A stretch of 64,000 bases of DNA, taken from assembly GCA_020848435.1 (NCBI GenBank), contig JADLAC010000005.1, positions 1 through 64,000 of the forward strand. Direction: 5' to 3'. The position numbers and the translations under genes were made by a program. Source of the stretch: Burkholderiales bacterium. Its GTDB lineage: Bacteria > Pseudomonadota > Gammaproteobacteria > Burkholderiales > WYBJ01. Below, piece after piece: positions 1 through 10,631 of the stretch (position 1 is the stretch's first letter; each line of letters begins with the position of its first letter). Under the pieces are notes generated by a model. It worked only from the letters and a program-made list of their open reading frames with translations, made no database searches and was not told where the DNA came from.

Positions 1-376
<376 letters not shown>

Positions 377-501
377 CTATAGCTCTGATCGTTGCCCCTT
401 GAAGGCGACGGCCGGGGCGTTGCGCTCGAACCCATGTATCTTCCGGAATGCATCACACCGCGGCTGTCAATTGCGATCGGCGGCGGTGTGGTCACCGCTA
501 A

Positions 502-618
502 TGCCTGATAACCATAGCGAGGTGGAACCACCCCTTCCCATCCCGAACAGGGCCGTGAAACGCTTCAGCGCCGATGATAGTGCAGACTACCTGTGCGAAA
601 GTAGGACATTGTCAGGCA
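502..618 (+). rRNA. rrf: 5S ribosomal RNA
   Basis: A ~117-nt gene starting TGCCTGATAACCATAGCG and ending with the complementary CAGGCA, so the terminal helix closes TGCCTG with CAGGCA. The internal GGTGGAACCACCCC and CCCGAACAGGGCCGTGAAACG blocks are the conserved loop B/C sequences of bacterial 5S rRNA. It is the last gene of the rRNA operon and is followed 13 nt later by a strong terminator. Confidence 0.96.
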
Positions 619-630
619 CCCTCCTGGGAG

Positions 631-664
631 AAACGCCCAGCCGGATTCCGGCTGGGCGTTTTGC
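631..664 (+). terminator. Rho-independent terminator of the rRNA operon
   Basis: A perfect GC-rich stem (CGCCCAGCCGGA pairing with TCCGGCTGGGCG, almost no loop) flanked by AAA on the left and TTTTG on the right. It sits directly behind the 5S gene, as expected for the end of an rRNA operon. Confidence 0.9.
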
Positions 665-888
665 TTTCTGCGCCGGGCAAGGCGCACCCAGTTCTGGGTG
701 AAGGACTTCTACCTAGTCGACAAGGAGAAGAGGTGGCCGAGGGCACTGACGCCGCGGCGTGACTGCGATCCAACACGGTCCCGGCGGCACGAGCCGGGGC
801 CATCGATCGTCGCGACTCTTTCGGCGCTAGGCTCGACCTTGCAACGGCTGCCTTGACCCGAACCCGTGTTTATTTCCATAGGCGATTT

Positions 889-897
889 TGCTAAACT
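889..897 (+). promoter_or_regulatory. Candidate extended -10 promoter for the rimP-nusA-infB operon
   Basis: The sequence TGCTAAACT is a TGn extended -10 with a 4/6 match to TATAAT. The -35 position is poor (TTTATT at 869-874). A TTGACC at 853-858 is a better -35 but has only a weak -10 partner at 877-882. The 665-888 stretch between the rRNA terminator and this point shows no gene. The call rests on pattern matching only. Confidence 0.3.
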
Positions 898-927
898 TGA
901 TCAGTTTTGATGGCACAAGGATACGAG

Positions 928-948
928 ATGGGCTGCGGCCCATTTTTT
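928..948 (+). promoter_or_regulatory. rimP leader hairpin with T-tract (attenuator-like)
   Basis: ATGGGC at 928-933 pairs perfectly with GCCCAT at 938-943 across a TGCG loop and runs into six Ts, ending only 10 nt before the rimP ATG. A terminator-shaped hairpin placed immediately before a start codon suggests a cis-regulatory leader that controls read-through into rimP-nusA-infB. A structured rimP leader motif is known in Proteobacteria; I infer this is an example from position and shape and have not aligned it to a model. Confidence 0.6.
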
Positions 949-958
949 GTTTGTGCGC

Positions 959-1396
959 ATGGATCGATATCGATATGGATGGGTGGAAGCTGCGGTGCGC
1001 GGGCTTGGATACGAGTTCGTTCATCTTGAATGGGTGCCGCGTAGCGGCTTGATGCGGATATACATTGACAAGCCTGGTGGCGTGAGCGTGGACGATTGCG
1101 CGCGGGTCAGCGAGCATTTGGGGCGTGCGATGACGGTCGAGGGTCTCGATTACGATCGGCTCGAGGTTTCGTCGCCAGGCTTGGACCGGCCACTCGCCAG
1201 GGAAGACGATTTCAAGCGCTTTTGCGGTCACAAGGCCCGCGTCGCATTGCGGGTGCCTGTCAACGGCAGACGAAACATTACCGGCATCATTCGCGAAACT
1301 CGAGCCGGCTCGGTGGCCATGGCCACCGGAGGCGATTCGGTAGTCGTGGTCGATCTATCGAACGTGGAGAAAGCGCGTTTGGTGCCGGAATCGTAG
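959..1396 (+). CDS. rimP: Ribosome maturation factor RimP
   Basis: Cytoplasmic factor for maturation of the 30S subunit. The 145-aa product has the family's N-terminal alpha/beta domain ([17 protein letters not shown]-like RIYIDKPGG and VDDCARVSE) and the signature [12 protein letters not shown], followed by a C-terminal SH3-like barrel ending in [11 protein letters not shown]. The open frame reaches back to a TTG at 947, but ATG 959 (reading [13 protein letters not shown]) aligns with the usual RimP start and was chosen. It is first in the operon with nusA and infB, the usual arrangement in Proteobacteria. Confidence 0.96.
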   Translation: MDRYRYGWVEAAVRGLGYEFVHLEWVPRSGLMRIYIDKPGGVSVDDCARVSEHLGRAMTVEGLDYDRLEVSSPGLDRPLAREDDFKRFCGHKARVALRVPVNGRRNITGIIRETRAGSVAMATGGDSVVVVDLSNVEKARLVPES

Positions 1397-1409
1397 TTGG
1401 AGAGCACAA

Positions 1410-2882
1410 GTGAGTCGTGAGATTCTGCTTCTGGTTGATGCACTGGCGCGCGAAAAGAACGTCGGTCGCGACATCGTGTTCGGTGCGCTGGAATTGGCGC
1501 TTGCCTCCGCGACGAAAAAACGCTTCAAGGAAGACGTCGATGTGCGCGTGAGCGTGGATCACGAGACCGGCGACTATTCCAGCTTCCGGCGATGGCAAGT
1601 CGTGCCTGACGACGAGGTGGAGTCGCCTGCGATACAGATCGCCCTTGGCGACGCCCAGCGCGAGCACGCCGAGATCAACGTTCACGACTACGTGGAAGAA
1701 CCGCTCGAGAAGGTGGAGTTCGGGCGTATCGGTGCGCAGGCGGCAAAACAGATCATCTTGCAGAAGATCAGGGACGCGGAGCGCGAGCAAATCCTGAACG
1801 ATTTCCTGGCGCGGAAAGAGTACCTGGTTACCGGTTCGATAAAGCGCATGGATCGCGGCAACGCGATTATCGAGTCGGGACGGGTCGAGGCGCTGTTGCC
1901 GCGGGATCAGATGATACCGAAGGAGAATCTTCGTGTGGGCGATCGTGCCCGCGCGTATCTCTGGAAGATCGACCGCAATGCCCGCGGCCCTCAGCTCATC
2001 CTGTCGCGCACCGTTCCCGAGTTCCTGGTCAAGCTCTTCGAGCTCGAAGTGCCGGAGCTCGAAGACGGCCTGCTGGAGATCAAGGCTGCGGCGCGAGACC
2101 CAGGCTCGCGCGCCAAGATCGCGGTGAAGTCCAACGACCCGCGAATCGATCCGATCGGCACGTGCGTGGGGATGCGCGGGTCGCGTGTCCAGGCCGTGAC
2201 CGCGGAGCTCGCCGGCGAGCGTATCGATATCATCAACTGGGCCGCCGACCCCGCTCAGTTCGTCATCAGCGCGCTCGCGCCGGCCGAAGTGAACAGCATC
2301 GTGGTCGACGAAGAGAAGCACAGCATGGACATCGTGGTCGACGAGGAGAATCTCGCGCAGGCGATCGGCCGCAGCGGTCAGAACGTTCGGCTGGCCAGTG
2401 AGCTCACGGGCTGGGAGCTGAATCTCATGACCGTGGAAGAATCGCGGCAGAAGCAGGACGAGGAACGTACCAGGCTGCGCGGCGTGTTCATGGAGAAGCT
2501 CGACGTCGATGAAGAGGTTGCGGACATCCTCGTGCAGGAAGGGTTCTCCAGCCTGGAGGAGGTCGCCTACGTTCCGATCAACGAAATGCTGGAGATCGAG
2601 GCCTTTGACGAGGACACGGTAAACGAGCTACGCAGCCGTGCGCGCAACGCGTTGCTCACGCAGGCGATCGTGAGCGAGGAGAAGCTGGAACACGAGCTGG
2701 AAGACCTGTTGCAGCTCGAAGGAATGGATTCCGAAACGGCGCGGCAGCTCGCGAGTCAAGGCGTCGTGACGCGCGAGGGACTGGCCGATCTTGCGACCGA
2801 TGATCTGATCGAAATGACCGGGATCGATCAAGAGCGCGCAAAGCAGCTCATAATGGCGGCTCGTGCGCCGTGGTTCGCGTAG
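1410..2882 (+). CDS. nusA: Transcription termination/antitermination factor NusA
   Basis: RNA polymerase-binding elongation factor acting in pausing, termination and rRNA antitermination. The 490-aa protein has the N-terminal polymerase-binding domain (1-125), an S1 domain (about 135-200, [14 protein letters not shown]), two KH domains (about 230-345, with [11 protein letters not shown] and [12 protein letters not shown]), and two acidic repeat domains in the last ~130 residues, as in other Proteobacteria. The start is GTG with GGAGAG just upstream. It lies 13 nt after rimP and 21 nt before infB, in the canonical order. Confidence 0.97.
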   Translation: MSREILLLVDALAREKNVGRDIVFGALELALASATKKRFKEDVDVRVSVDHETGDYSSFRRWQVVPDDEVESPAIQIALGDAQREHAEINVHDYVEEPLEKVEFGRIGAQAAKQIILQKIRDAEREQILNDFLARKEYLVTGSIKRMDRGNAIIESGRVEALLPRDQMIPKENLRVGDRARAYLWKIDRNARGPQLILSRTVPEFLVKLFELEVPELEDGLLEIKAAARDPGSRAKIAVKSNDPRIDPIGTCVGMRGSRVQAVTAELAGERIDIINWAADPAQFVISALAPAEVNSIVVDEEKHSMDIVVDEENLAQAIGRSGQNVRLASELTGWELNLMTVEESRQKQDEERTRLRGVFMEKLDVDEEVADILVQEGFSSLEEVAYVPINEMLEIEAFDEDTVNELRSRARNALLTQAIVSEEKLEHELEDLLQLEGMDSETARQLASQGVVTREGLADLATDDLIEMTGIDQERAKQLIMAARAPWFA

Positions 2883-2903
2883 GGCGCGGGGAGGTAGCAT
2901 CGT

Positions 2904-5483
2904 ATGGCCCAGATGAGTGTCGTTCAATTCGCAACCGAGCTCGGTTTGCCGCCGGCGCTGCTGGTCGAACAGCTACAAGCGGCGGGCGTGAAGAAGACGC
3001 TTGGCGAAGAAACTGTTTTGACTGAAAACGACAAGGCACAGTTACTCGAGTATCTGCGCCAATCTCATGGTGCGAGGGAGCCGAAGACCAGGATTACGCT
3101 TACCCGCCGCCAGACTACGGAGATCAAGAAAGCCGATAGCACCGGCAAGGCGCGCACCATCCAGGTCGAGGTGCGCAAGAAGCGGGTATTCGTGAAGCGC
3201 GACGCAGCCGTCGCCGAGCCGGTCGCTGCCGAAACGCCCGCGGCGCCGGTCGTGGATCTGGAGCAGCAAGCCAAGCGTGACGAGGAGGCGCGCCAACAAG
3301 CGGAGCTCAGCGCGCGCCAAGCCGAGGAGCTTCGAGCGAAACAAGCGGCGCGCAGCGCAAAGCTGCAGCAAGAGGAAGCTGAAACCGCTGCCGCTGCCGA
3401 TGCGGTCGCAGTCGAGAAACCTCTATCTGAACCGGCGGCGGCCGAGATGCCCGCGACGCCCGAGGCGGCTGCGGCGCCGGCTGCTGCTCCCGTTGCGGAC
3501 AGTACCCTGCACAAGCCCGCTGCGAAGCCCGACGAGCAAGCGAAGATCAAGAAGGAGCCGGCCAAGAAGGCAGTCGTGTGGCAGGACGAAGGAGCCAAGC
3601 GCCGAACCATCAAGACGCGTGGCGATGCCTCGGGCGGATTGGGGTGGCGCGAGCGCAGAGATCGGTCCGCGCGTGCCAAGGAAGAGGAAGCGCAGCGCCA
3701 CAGCTTTTCCGCGCCGACCGAGCCGATCGTGCGCGAAATCGTGGTTCCCGAGACGATTACGGTCGCCGCGCTTGCGCAGAAGATGTCGGTGAAAGCGGCC
3801 GAGGTCATCAAGGCACTGATGAAGATGGGCAGCATGGTCACCATCAACCAGGTGCTGGACCAGGACGCCGCAATGATCGTCGTCGAGGAAATGGGACACG
3901 TCGCCAAGCGCGCGAAGCTCGACGACCCAGACTCCTTCCTCGCCGAAACGATGGAACACGAGCCGGCGAGTCTACAGCCGCGCGCTCCCGTAGTGACCGT
4001 GATGGGCCACGTCGATCATGGCAAGACATCCCTGCTCGATTACATCCGCCGCAGCCGGGTTGCTCACGGTGAAGCCGGAGGCATAACGCAGCATATCGGT
4101 GCCTATCATGTCGAGACGCCCGGCGGCGTGATCACTTTCCTGGACACTCCGGGTCACGAGGCATTCACGGCGATGCGAGCACGTGGGGCCAAAGTGACCG
4201 ATATCGTCGTGCTCGTGGTCGCTGCCGATGATGGTGTGATGCCGCAAACGGTCGAAGCCATTCATCACGCGAAAGCGGCCAAGGTACCGATCGTCGTGGC
4301 GATGAACAAGATCGACCGGCCGGACGCCAACGTCGAGCGCGTGCGACAGGAGTTGCTCGCGCATGAGGTGGTACCCGAGGATCTGGGCGGCGAGGTCATC
4401 GTCGTACCCGTATCCGCCAAGACGGGCCAGGGCGTGGATACGCTGCTCGATAGCATTCTGCTGCAATCGGAAGTCTTGGAGCTGAGGGCACCCAAGGATG
4501 CGCCGGCACGCGGTATCGTGATCGAATCGAGATTGGACAAGGGCCGCGGCCCGGTCGCCACGGTGCTGGTGCAATCGGGAACCTTGCGCCGCGGCGATAT
4601 CGTCCTGGCCGGCTCGGTCTTCGGCCGCATACGCGCGATGCTCGACGAAAGCGCGCAGGCCATCGATTCCGCCGGCCCATCGATTCCTGTTGAAGTGCAA
4701 GGTCTCGCCGATGTGCCGGCCGCTGGGTCGGAATTCCTGGTCCTCGGTGACGAGCGCAAGGCACGCGAGATCGCCCTGTTCCGCCAAGGCAAGTTCCGCG
4801 ACGTGAAACTTGCCAAGCAGCAGGCTTCGAACATTCAAAGCATGTTTGAACAGATGGGCGAGGGCGGCACGAAAACATTGTCCGTCATCATCAAGGCGGA
4901 CGTGCAAGGGTCCTACGAGGCGCTGGCGCACGCGCTCGGAAAACTGTCGACCGACGAGGTGAAGGTGAACGTCTTGCATTGCGGCGTCGGCGGAATCACC
5001 GAATCCGATATCAATCTCGCCATGGCTTCCAAGGCGCTCGTGATCGGCTTCAACGCGCGTGCCGATACGACCGCGCGCAAGCTGATCGCCGCCAATGGCG
5101 TCGATGTGCGCTATTACAATGTCATCTACGAGGCGGTCGATGAGATCAAGGCGGCCTTGTCGGGCATGCTCGCGCCGGAGAGTAGGCAAAACATTCTCGG
5201 GCTGGTGGAAGTCCGGCAGGTCTTCCGCATTTCGCGCGTTGGCGTGATCGCTGGCTGCTATGTGCTCGACGGCACGGTGCGCCGCGGCTCGCGCGTGCGG
5301 TTGTTGCGCGATAACGTCGTCATTCACGAAGGTGAGTTGTCTTCGCTCAAGCGGTTCAAGGACGACGTTCGGGAGGTGAAGTCGGGCTTCGAATGCGGAC
5401 TGTCCCTCAAGGACTATAACGACCTCAAAGTGGGCGACCAGATCGAGGCTTTCGAAGTGGTGGAAGTCGCGAGGACCTTGTAG
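2904..5483 (+). CDS. infB: Translation initiation factor IF-2
   Basis: GTPase that places initiator fMet-tRNA on the 30S subunit. The 859-aa protein starts with an IF2_N domain ([14 protein letters not shown]), then a long charged and Ala-rich linker (residues ~100-280), a second IF2_N-like segment, and a G domain from residue ~368 with G1 [10 protein letters not shown]3 DTPGHEAF and G4 NKID. The C-terminal beta-barrel and fMet-tRNA domains follow. A GGGAGG ribosome site precedes ATG 2904. Internal starts giving shorter IF2 forms are known in enterics; none is evident here. Confidence 0.97.
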   Translation: MAQMSVVQFATELGLPPALLVEQLQAAGVKKTLGEETVLTENDKAQLLEYLRQSHGAREPKTRITLTRRQTTEIKKADSTGKARTIQVEVRKKRVFVKRDAAVAEPVAAETPAAPVVDLEQQAKRDEEARQQAELSARQAEELRAKQAARSAKLQQEEAETAAAADAVAVEKPLSEPAAAEMPATPEAAAAPAAAPVADSTLHKPAAKPDEQAKIKKEPAKKAVVWQDEGAKRRTIKTRGDASGGLGWRERRDRSARAKEEEAQRHSFSAPTEPIVREIVVPETITVAALAQKMSVKAAEVIKALMKMGSMVTINQVLDQDAAMIVVEEMGHVAKRAKLDDPDSFLAETMEHEPASLQPRAPVVTVMGHVDHGKTSLLDYIRRSRVAHGEAGGITQHIGAYHVETPGGVITFLDTPGHEAFTAMRARGAKVTDIVVLVVAADDGVMPQTVEAIHHAKAAKVPIVVAMNKIDRPDANVERVRQELLAHEVVPEDLGGEVIVVPVSAKTGQGVDTLLDSILLQSEVLELRAPKDAPARGIVIESRLDKGRGPVATVLVQSGTLRRGDIVLAGSVFGRIRAMLDESAQAIDSAGPSIPVEVQGLADVPAAGSEFLVLGDERKAREIALFRQGKFRDVKLAKQQASNIQSMFEQMGEGGTKTLSVIIKADVQGSYEALAHALGKLSTDEVKVNVLHCGVGGITESDINLAMASKALVIGFNARADTTARKLIAANGVDVRYYNVIYEAVDEIKAALSGMLAPESRQNILGLVEVRQVFRISRVGVIAGCYVLDGTVRRGSRVRLLRDNVVIHEGELSSLKRFKDDVREVKSGFECGLSLKDYNDLKVGDQIEAFEVVEVARTL

Positions 5484-5516
5484 CGGCTCGGCTGCGCTGG
5501 TTTCGAGCGGGATGCC

Positions 5517-5894
5517 ATGGCGCGAGGAGGTCGCGAACGGCGCATCGGGCAGGAGATGCAACGGCTCCTGCCCGAGCTTATTCGTAGTGAGGTCAAGGAT
5601 CCACGGGTTCGCGGCATCGTAACCATCACCGACGTCGATGTGTCGCCCGATCTTGCCCATGCCAAGGTTTTCGTCACGGTGCTCAGTACCGATCAAACGA
5701 CCGAGGCCACGCTGGAAGGGCTAAACCACGGCGCGCCATTCCTGCGCAGCGCGCTATCCAAGCTCATGCGCGTAAGAAGCGTTCCCGCCATTCGATTCGT
5801 TTATGATGAAAGCGTCGATCGGGGGGTACGGCTTACCCGCCTGATCGAATCGGCGGTAGCCGAGCCGGATCGAAACAAGGAGGACGAGGGATAG
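5517..5894 (+). CDS. rbfA: 30S ribosome-binding factor RbfA
   Basis: Small KH-fold protein that binds immature 30S subunits and helps 16S rRNA 5' end maturation and cold adaptation. The 125-aa product has the family pattern: RRIGQEMQRLLPELI near the start, VRGIVTITDVDVSPDLAHAKVFVTV in the middle, and LRSALSKLMRVRSVPAIRFVYDES near the end. It sits between infB and truB, its usual place. Confidence 0.96.
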   Translation: MARGGRERRIGQEMQRLLPELIRSEVKDPRVRGIVTITDVDVSPDLAHAKVFVTVLSTDQTTEATLEGLNHGAPFLRSALSKLMRVRSVPAIRFVYDESVDRGVRLTRLIESAVAEPDRNKEDEG

Positions 5895-5914
5895 GAGCTT
5901 CCCGCCACGCCGAC

Positions 5915-6838
5915 GTGTCTGAAGCGCGCGCCACAGCTCGAAAGCGGCATGTCCACGGAATACTGCTGTTGGACAAACCGCCCGGCCCGTCGTCCAACCA
6001 GGTGCTTCAGCACGCGAAACGCTTGTTCGGCGCCGTGAAGGCCGGCCACGCGGGAACCCTGGATCCGCTCGCGAGCGGATTGTTGCCGATCCTGTTCGGG
6101 GAGGCGACCAAGTTCGCCTCGTACCTCTCCGATAGCTACAAGGTTTACCACGCGACGCTCCTTCTCGGCGTCGTCACAGCGACGGGGGACGTCGCGGGCG
6201 AGGTCCTCGAATGGCGCAGCAGTGCGGGTATCACCGCCGATGCGATTGCCTCGGCCGTGGCGCATTATCGGGGCGAAATCATGCAGACGCCTCCCATGTA
6301 CAGTGCGCTGAAACACGCGGGTACACCCCTCTACGTGCTCGCCCGGCGCGGGGATGTCGTCCAGCGCCCACCCAGGGCGGTTGTCATCGATGACATCGCG
6401 GTCGTTGGCATCGAGGGTGATGAAGTCCAGTTGCACGTCCGTTGCAGCAAGGGCACCTATATTCGGGTTCTGGCGGAGGATATCGGCACGACGCTCGGTT
6501 GCGGCGCAACGCTGAAGCGGCTTCGCCGGCTGGCGGTCGGGACTTTCGACGTGCGCAATGCCGTGTCGTTCGATCTGCTGGAGTCCGCCAGCGAGGCGCA
6601 GCGCCTGCAACGCCTGCTGTCCGTCGATGCAGGCCTCATGCACATTCCCGCCGCGCGCTTATCGGCGGAAGAAACGCTCTTGGTGCTTCGAGGGCAAGCG
6701 GTCAGTGCTGGTCGTGAGGCAACGTCGCCGGGCATCGTCCGCCTGTACGAGCAGCCAACGGGACGATTCCTCGGGCTGGGGCACTGCACGGAAGAACGGT
6801 TGCGCCCGATTCGTCTGGTTTACGCGCGCCGCGATTAA
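5915..6838 (+). CDS. truB: tRNA pseudouridine(55) synthase TruB
   Basis: Makes the pseudouridine of the T loop of tRNAs. The 307-aa protein shows the family opening GILLLDKPPGPSSNQVLQ and the catalytic motif GHAGTLDPLASGLLPI, in which the Asp is the nucleophile, followed by KVYHATLLLG and the RCSKGTYIRVLAEDIG motif. The C-terminal ~70 residues form the PUA-like extension. The start is GTG (VSEARAT), 20 nt after rbfA. Length and motifs fit the bacterial TruB family. Confidence 0.96.
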   Translation: MSEARATARKRHVHGILLLDKPPGPSSNQVLQHAKRLFGAVKAGHAGTLDPLASGLLPILFGEATKFASYLSDSYKVYHATLLLGVVTATGDVAGEVLEWRSSAGITADAIASAVAHYRGEIMQTPPMYSALKHAGTPLYVLARRGDVVQRPPRAVVIDDIAVVGIEGDEVQLHVRCSKGTYIRVLAEDIGTTLGCGATLKRLRRLAVGTFDVRNAVSFDLLESASEAQRLQRLLSVDAGLMHIPAARLSAEETLLVLRGQAVSAGREATSPGIVRLYEQPTGRFLGLGHCTEERLRPIRLVYARRD

Positions 6839-6844
6839 AATGAC

Positions 6845-6874
6845 TTGAGGCAGTCGGGACGTACCCGGTAAAAT
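6845..6874 (+). promoter_or_regulatory. Probable sigma-70 promoter of rpsO-pnp
   Basis: TTGAGG (-35, 4/6) and TAAAAT (-10, 5/6) are separated by 18 nt, just after truB. The predicted start, about 6881, leaves a ~25-nt leader to the rpsO ATG. A separate rpsO promoter inside this operon is well known in other Proteobacteria. Confidence 0.5.
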
Positions 6875-6906
6875 GCCCGTTTTTCCGGCGTCGTCGAGAC
6901 CTATTC

Positions 6907-7170
6907 ATGGAACCGTCATCCAAGTCCAAGATCATGCATGATTTTCAGCGCAGCGGAACCGACACCGGCTCGCCCGAGGTTCAGGTCGCGCTTCTTTCGG
7001 CACGGATCTCGAGCTTGACGGAGCACTTCAAGTTGCATGTCAAGGATCACCATTCGCGCCGCGGTCTCTTGCGCATGGTGAGTCGGCGGCGAAAACTGTT
7101 GGATTACCTCAAGCGCACCGACGCCGACCGCTACAAATCCGTCATCGAGCGCCTGGGCTTGCGGAAGTAG
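6907..7170 (+). CDS. rpsO: 30S ribosomal protein S15
   Basis: Primary 16S rRNA-binding protein of the small subunit platform. The 87-aa product is near the family's 89 aa and contains [37 protein letters not shown] and [15 protein letters not shown], which are the S15 signature blocks. It has its own likely promoter and is followed by pnp after 85 nt, an arrangement shared with E. coli. Confidence 0.98.
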   Translation: MEPSSKSKIMHDFQRSGTDTGSPEVQVALLSARISSLTEHFKLHVKDHHSRRGLLRMVSRRRKLLDYLKRTDADRYKSVIERLGLRK

Positions 7171-7255
7171 CGCGACGCTCGGAGAGCCTTCGATCAGGCT
7201 CAGGGCGGCCTCGCTTTCGACACGCCGTGGCGCACTCACCATCGAGGAATATACA

Positions 7256-9352
7256 TTGAAGCAAGTCAGGAAATCGCTGACGTGGGGCCGGCATCGGCTG
7301 ACGTTGGAGACAGGCGAGATCGCGCGCCAGGCGCACGGCGCAGTGCTGGTGGACATGGACGACACCGCGGTGCTGGTGAGCGTGGTCGCAAAGCGGGAGG
7401 TGTCCCCCGGACAGGAGTTTTTCCCTCTGACGGTCGACTACCAGGAGCGCACGTACGCTGCCGGCAAGATCCCAGGCGGCTTCTTCAAGCGCGAAGGCCG
7501 TCCCTCGGAAAAGGAAATCCTTACCTCGCGCTTGATCGATCGACCTATCCGCCCGCTTTTTCCCGACGGTTTCTTCAACGAGATTCAGGTCGTTGCAACC
7601 GTCCTATCCTCGAACAACGAAATCGACTCGGATATTCCCGCGATGATAGGCGCCTCCGCGGCGCTCGCCATCTCGGGTGTGCCATTCAATGGGCCGATCG
7701 GCGCCGCGCGGGTCGGCTACGCGAACGGCCAGTACATCCTCAATCCGACCGCGACCGAAATCAAGACATCCGAGCTGAATCTGGTCGTGGCTGGTACCCA
7801 GCAGGCCGTGCTGATGGTGGAGTCGGAAGCTCAGGAGCTGGCCGAGGAAGTGATGCTCGGCGCGGTGGTGTTCGGTCACCAGCAGATGCAGCTCGTCATC
7901 GATGCAATCAACGAGCTTGCCGATGATGCCGGGCGGCCCTTGTGGGATTGGGAGCCGCCGAAGCAGGATGACGATTTGCTCGCTCGGATCGAAACCCTAG
8001 CACGCACCGATTTGGAGACAGCGTACCAGATCAAACTGAAACAGGCGCGTAGCCAGCGGGTCGATGAGGTGCGGGCGAAGGTGCTGGCGGAACTGACTGG
8101 CGCCGAGCAGTCCTGTGCATCCCCCAATCTCGTCAAGTCCATGTTCGGCGATCTCGAAGCGCGCATCGTTCGCGGACAGATTCTGCGCGGCGAGCCCCGG
8201 ATCGACGGCCGCGATACGCGCACGGTACGCCCGGTGAGCGTGCGTGTCGGTGTGCTGCCTCGCGTTCACGGCTCCGCCTTGTTCACGCGCGGTGAGACCC
8301 AGGCACTCGTGGTGGCGACGCTCGGTACCTCGCGCGACGAACAGATCATCGATGCACTGCAGGGCGAGTTCAGAGACCGCTTCATGTTCCACTACAACAT
8401 GCCTCCCTACGCCACCGGCGAAACAGGCCGGGTGGGCTCACCCAAGCGCCGGGAGATCGGCCACGGGCGCTTGGCGAAGCGGGCGCTGATATCGATGCTG
8501 CCGACCTCCGAGGAATTCGGGTATTCGTTCCGCGTGGTTTCGGAGATCACTGAGTCCAACGGGTCGAGCTCCATGGCATCGGTGTGCGGCGGGTGCCTGG
8601 CATTGATGGATGCCGGCGTTCCCATGAAGGCGCACGTGGCCGGCATCGCGATGGGCCTCATCAAGGACGGGAACCGATTCGCTGTCCTCACGGACATTCT
8701 CGGCGATGAGGATCACCTCGGCGATATGGATTTCAAGGTGGCCGGCACCGAGCGGGGCATAACAGCCCTGCAGATGGACATCAAGATCAACGGCATCACC
8801 AAGGAGATCATGCAGGTCGCTCTGGACCAGGCGAAAGAAGGTCGCATGCATATCCTGGGTATCATGAAGCAAGCGATTCCGAATCCACGGGCGGATATCT
8901 CGGCCTATGCGCCGCGCATGATCACGATCAAGATCAAGCCGGAAAAGATTCGCGACGTGATCGGCAAGGGCGGTTCCGTGATTCGTGCGCTCACTGAAGA
9001 GACCGGTACATCGATCGACATCGCGGAGGACGGCACGGTCACCATCGCGAGCGTTTCCTCGGAAGGCGGAGAGCTCGCCAAGCGGCGCATCCTGGAGATT
9101 ACCGCCGAGGTGGAGGTCGGCAAGGTTTACGACGGGACCGTCCTGAAGCTCCTCGATTTCGGCGCCATCGTCAGCGTGCTTCCCGGCAAGGACGGGTTGC
9201 TGCACATTTCGCAGATTGCCAATGAGCGTGTCGCGAGCGTTTCGGACCATCTCAAGGAGGGACAGAACGTTCGAGTCAAGGTATTGGAAGCCGACGAGAA
9301 GGGACGACTGCGCTTGAGCATGAAGGCCGTGAGCGCCGAGACGACGGCGTAG
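7256..9352 (+). CDS. pnp: Polyribonucleotide nucleotidyltransferase (PNPase)
   Basis: Phosphorolytic 3'-5' exoribonuclease of mRNA decay. The 698-aa protein holds two RNase PH domains (first from [17 protein letters not shown], second from about residue 305 with [14 protein letters not shown]), a linking helical domain, a KH domain ([20 protein letters not shown]) and a C-terminal S1 domain ([18 protein letters not shown]). The start is an unusual TTG preceded by GAGGA 8 nt upstream; no ATG exists near the family's start, so TTG is the best choice. A rho-independent terminator follows 26 nt after the stop. Confidence 0.97.
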   Translation: MKQVRKSLTWGRHRLTLETGEIARQAHGAVLVDMDDTAVLVSVVAKREVSPGQEFFPLTVDYQERTYAAGKIPGGFFKREGRPSEKEILTSRLIDRPIRPLFPDGFFNEIQVVATVLSSNNEIDSDIPAMIGASAALAISGVPFNGPIGAARVGYANGQYILNPTATEIKTSELNLVVAGTQQAVLMVESEAQELAEEVMLGAVVFGHQQMQLVIDAINELADDAGRPLWDWEPPKQDDDLLARIETLARTDLETAYQIKLKQARSQRVDEVRAKVLAELTGAEQSCASPNLVKSMFGDLEARIVRGQILRGEPRIDGRDTRTVRPVSVRVGVLPRVHGSALFTRGETQALVVATLGTSRDEQIIDALQGEFRDRFMFHYNMPPYATGETGRVGSPKRREIGHGRLAKRALISMLPTSEEFGYSFRVVSEITESNGSSSMASVCGGCLALMDAGVPMKAHVAGIAMGLIKDGNRFAVLTDILGDEDHLGDMDFKVAGTERGITALQMDIKINGITKEIMQVALDQAKEGRMHILGIMKQAIPNPRADISAYAPRMITIKIKPEKIRDVIGKGGSVIRALTEETGTSIDIAEDGTVTIASVSSEGGELAKRRILEITAEVEVGKVYDGTVLKLLDFGAIVSVLPGKDGLLHISQIANERVASVSDHLKEGQNVRVKVLEADEKGRLRLSMKAVSAETTA

Positions 9353-9377
9353 AGCCAGACCGTCAACCAAGCAAGAA

Positions 9378-9404
9378 GAAAGGGCGGATCAATTCCGCCT
9401 TTTC
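9378..9404 (+). terminator. Rho-independent terminator after pnp
   Basis: GGCGGA and TCCGCC form a stem around a TCAAT loop, with an A-rich left flank and TTTTCT on the right. It ends the rimP-pnp block and faces the end of the convergent dksA gene. Confidence 0.85.
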
Positions 9405-9486
9405 TGTTATGGATCGCTAGAAACCGTTAGCAGTTTGTCATCGGCCCCGTTTGCGTTCGCTCGAACAGGTCGCCGTAGCCCGCGCC

Positions 9487-9909
9487 TTACTTGGCAACCT
9501 GTTTCTCGCGAATCTCTTCCAGCGTCTTACAATCGATGCATAAGGTTGCCGTGGGCCGCGCCTCCAAACGCCGTAGACCGATCTCCACGCCGCAGCTTTC
9601 GCAATAACCATATTCGCCGGCATCGATGCGGCCGATCGTTTCCTCGATCTTCTTGATGAGCTTACGTTCGCGGTCACGATTCCGGAGCTCGAGCGCCATG
9701 TCGGATTCCTGACTCGCCCGATCGTTCGGATCCGCGAAGATCGTCGCCTCGTCTTGCATCGTGTGAACCGTGCGATCGATGTCCTTGCTCAACTCCGTCT
9801 TGAGCGCATCCAGGATGCCGCGGAAATGGGCGAGTTGCTTCGGGTTCATGTACTCTTCACGAGCTTTCGGCTTGTAGGGCGTGAAGTGTTTGGTGATCTC
9901 TGTTTCCAT
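9487..9909 (-). CDS. dksA: RNA polymerase-binding transcription factor DksA
   Basis: Secondary-channel factor that works with ppGpp in the stringent response. The 140-aa protein is close to E. coli DksA throughout: the coiled-coil with the tip motif DPNDRAS (the DxxDxA acidic tip and Ala are kept), [19 protein letters not shown], and a four-Cys zinc finger made of CESC and CIDC around [17 protein letters not shown]. Its cysteine set is complete, so it is the zinc-binding form. It stands alone on the minus strand. Confidence 0.97.
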   Translation of the reverse strand: METEITKHFTPYKPKAREEYMNPKQLAHFRGILDALKTELSKDIDRTVHTMQDEATIFADPNDRASQESDMALELRNRDRERKLIKKIEETIGRIDAGEYGYCESCGVEIGLRRLEARPTATLCIDCKTLEEIREKQVAK

Positions 9910-9956
9910 CAGCGCTCTCTGGGTTGGGAGTGCGGCGAGCCAGCCGAAAATCGCGC

Positions 9957-9962
9957 ATTATA
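9957..9962 (-). promoter_or_regulatory. Candidate -10 of the dksA promoter
   Basis: On the minus strand this reads TATAAT, a perfect -10 about 48 nt before the dksA start. The -35 position is poor (CTTATC at 17-nt spacing). AT-rich hexamers of this kind are rare in this GC-rich DNA, which supports the call moderately. Confidence 0.4.
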
Positions 9963-10062
9963 CCGGAAAGAAACAACGTGATAAGGACGAACACGGGCTG
10001 ATATCGGGCGTTTTGTGCGTCCCCGGAATGACCGGCAAATGTGTCTCGACCGACCGATCAGG

Positions 10063-10092
10063 TTGACCGGACGAAGCGGCTCAGGGTAGCAT
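10063..10092 (+). promoter_or_regulatory. Probable promoter of the tRNA-Arg/tRNA-His pair
   Basis: TTGACC (-35, 5/6) and TAGCAT (-10, 4/6) are spaced by 18 nt and lie ~88 nt before the first tRNA. The dksA-tRNA gap (9910-10179) contains no convincing gene. Confidence 0.45.
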
Positions 10093-10179
10093 CCTCGGCT
10101 CAGGTCGCGGACCCGAGCTTCGGCGATCGTTGGCGTTGGCGCCGACAAGCGGCGGGAGGCGTCCGGGAGAGGGTTCCAA

Positions 10180-10256
10180 GTGCCCGTAGCTCACCCGGAT
10201 AGAGCACCAGCCTTCTAAGCTGGGGGTAACAGGTTCGAGTCCTGTCGGGCACGCCA
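10180..10256 (+). tRNA. tRNA-Arg (anticodon TCT)
   Basis: A 77-nt cloverleaf: acceptor GTGCCCG pairs with CGGGCAC, the D arm is GCTC...GAGC, the anticodon loop reads CTTCTAA with anticodon TCT, the T arm contains GGTTCGAGTCC, and the gene encodes its own CCA. It reads AGA/AGG codons, which are rare in this genome. Confidence 0.95.
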
Positions 10257-10272
10257 CTGTGCCGACACAAGT

Positions 10273-10349
10273 GGTGGACGTAGCTCAGTTGGTAGAGTCC
10301 CGGATTGTGATTCCGGTTGTCGCGGGTTCGAGTCCCGTCGTCCACCCCA
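10273..10349 (+). tRNA. tRNA-His (anticodon GTG)
   Basis: Acceptor GTGGACG (10274-10280) pairs with CGTCCAC (10339-10345). The extra G at 10273 faces C73, the identity feature of tRNA-His. The anticodon loop reads TTGTGAT with anticodon GTG, the T arm has GGGTTCGAGTCCC, and CCA is encoded. It lies 16 nt after tRNA-Arg, so the two are probably co-transcribed. Confidence 0.95.
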
Positions 10350-10631
10350 CCTCCTTCAAACACCTCAGCCTCGGTGCCGGTTCGCTCACCGGCGGAGGTG
10401 ACAGCGGTGGGTCGATGACCGCTGCATGAGCCCGCGGATACTCCAGCGCGAAACGCGTGTCGTGGCGGCGTGTCGCTCCAGATCGCTTTCGGGCGGATAG
10501 CTGATCGAGCGCGCGCTGCTCGGCGGTTTGCGGGAGCAACGACGCGTGCAGCAGCGTTGTTTCACGAGCGGCGCCTTCCGGCGCTTCATCGCCGCTGCGG
10601 GCTAGGCTGCGAGGCGCGCGACGATGACGAT

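Noticed and set aside
10361-10400. Nested hairpin (CACCTC/GAGGTG outside GCCGGT/ACCGGC) after tRNA-His
   Set aside because: No T-tract follows, so it is not a convincing intrinsic terminator; it could aid 3' processing but nothing shows this.
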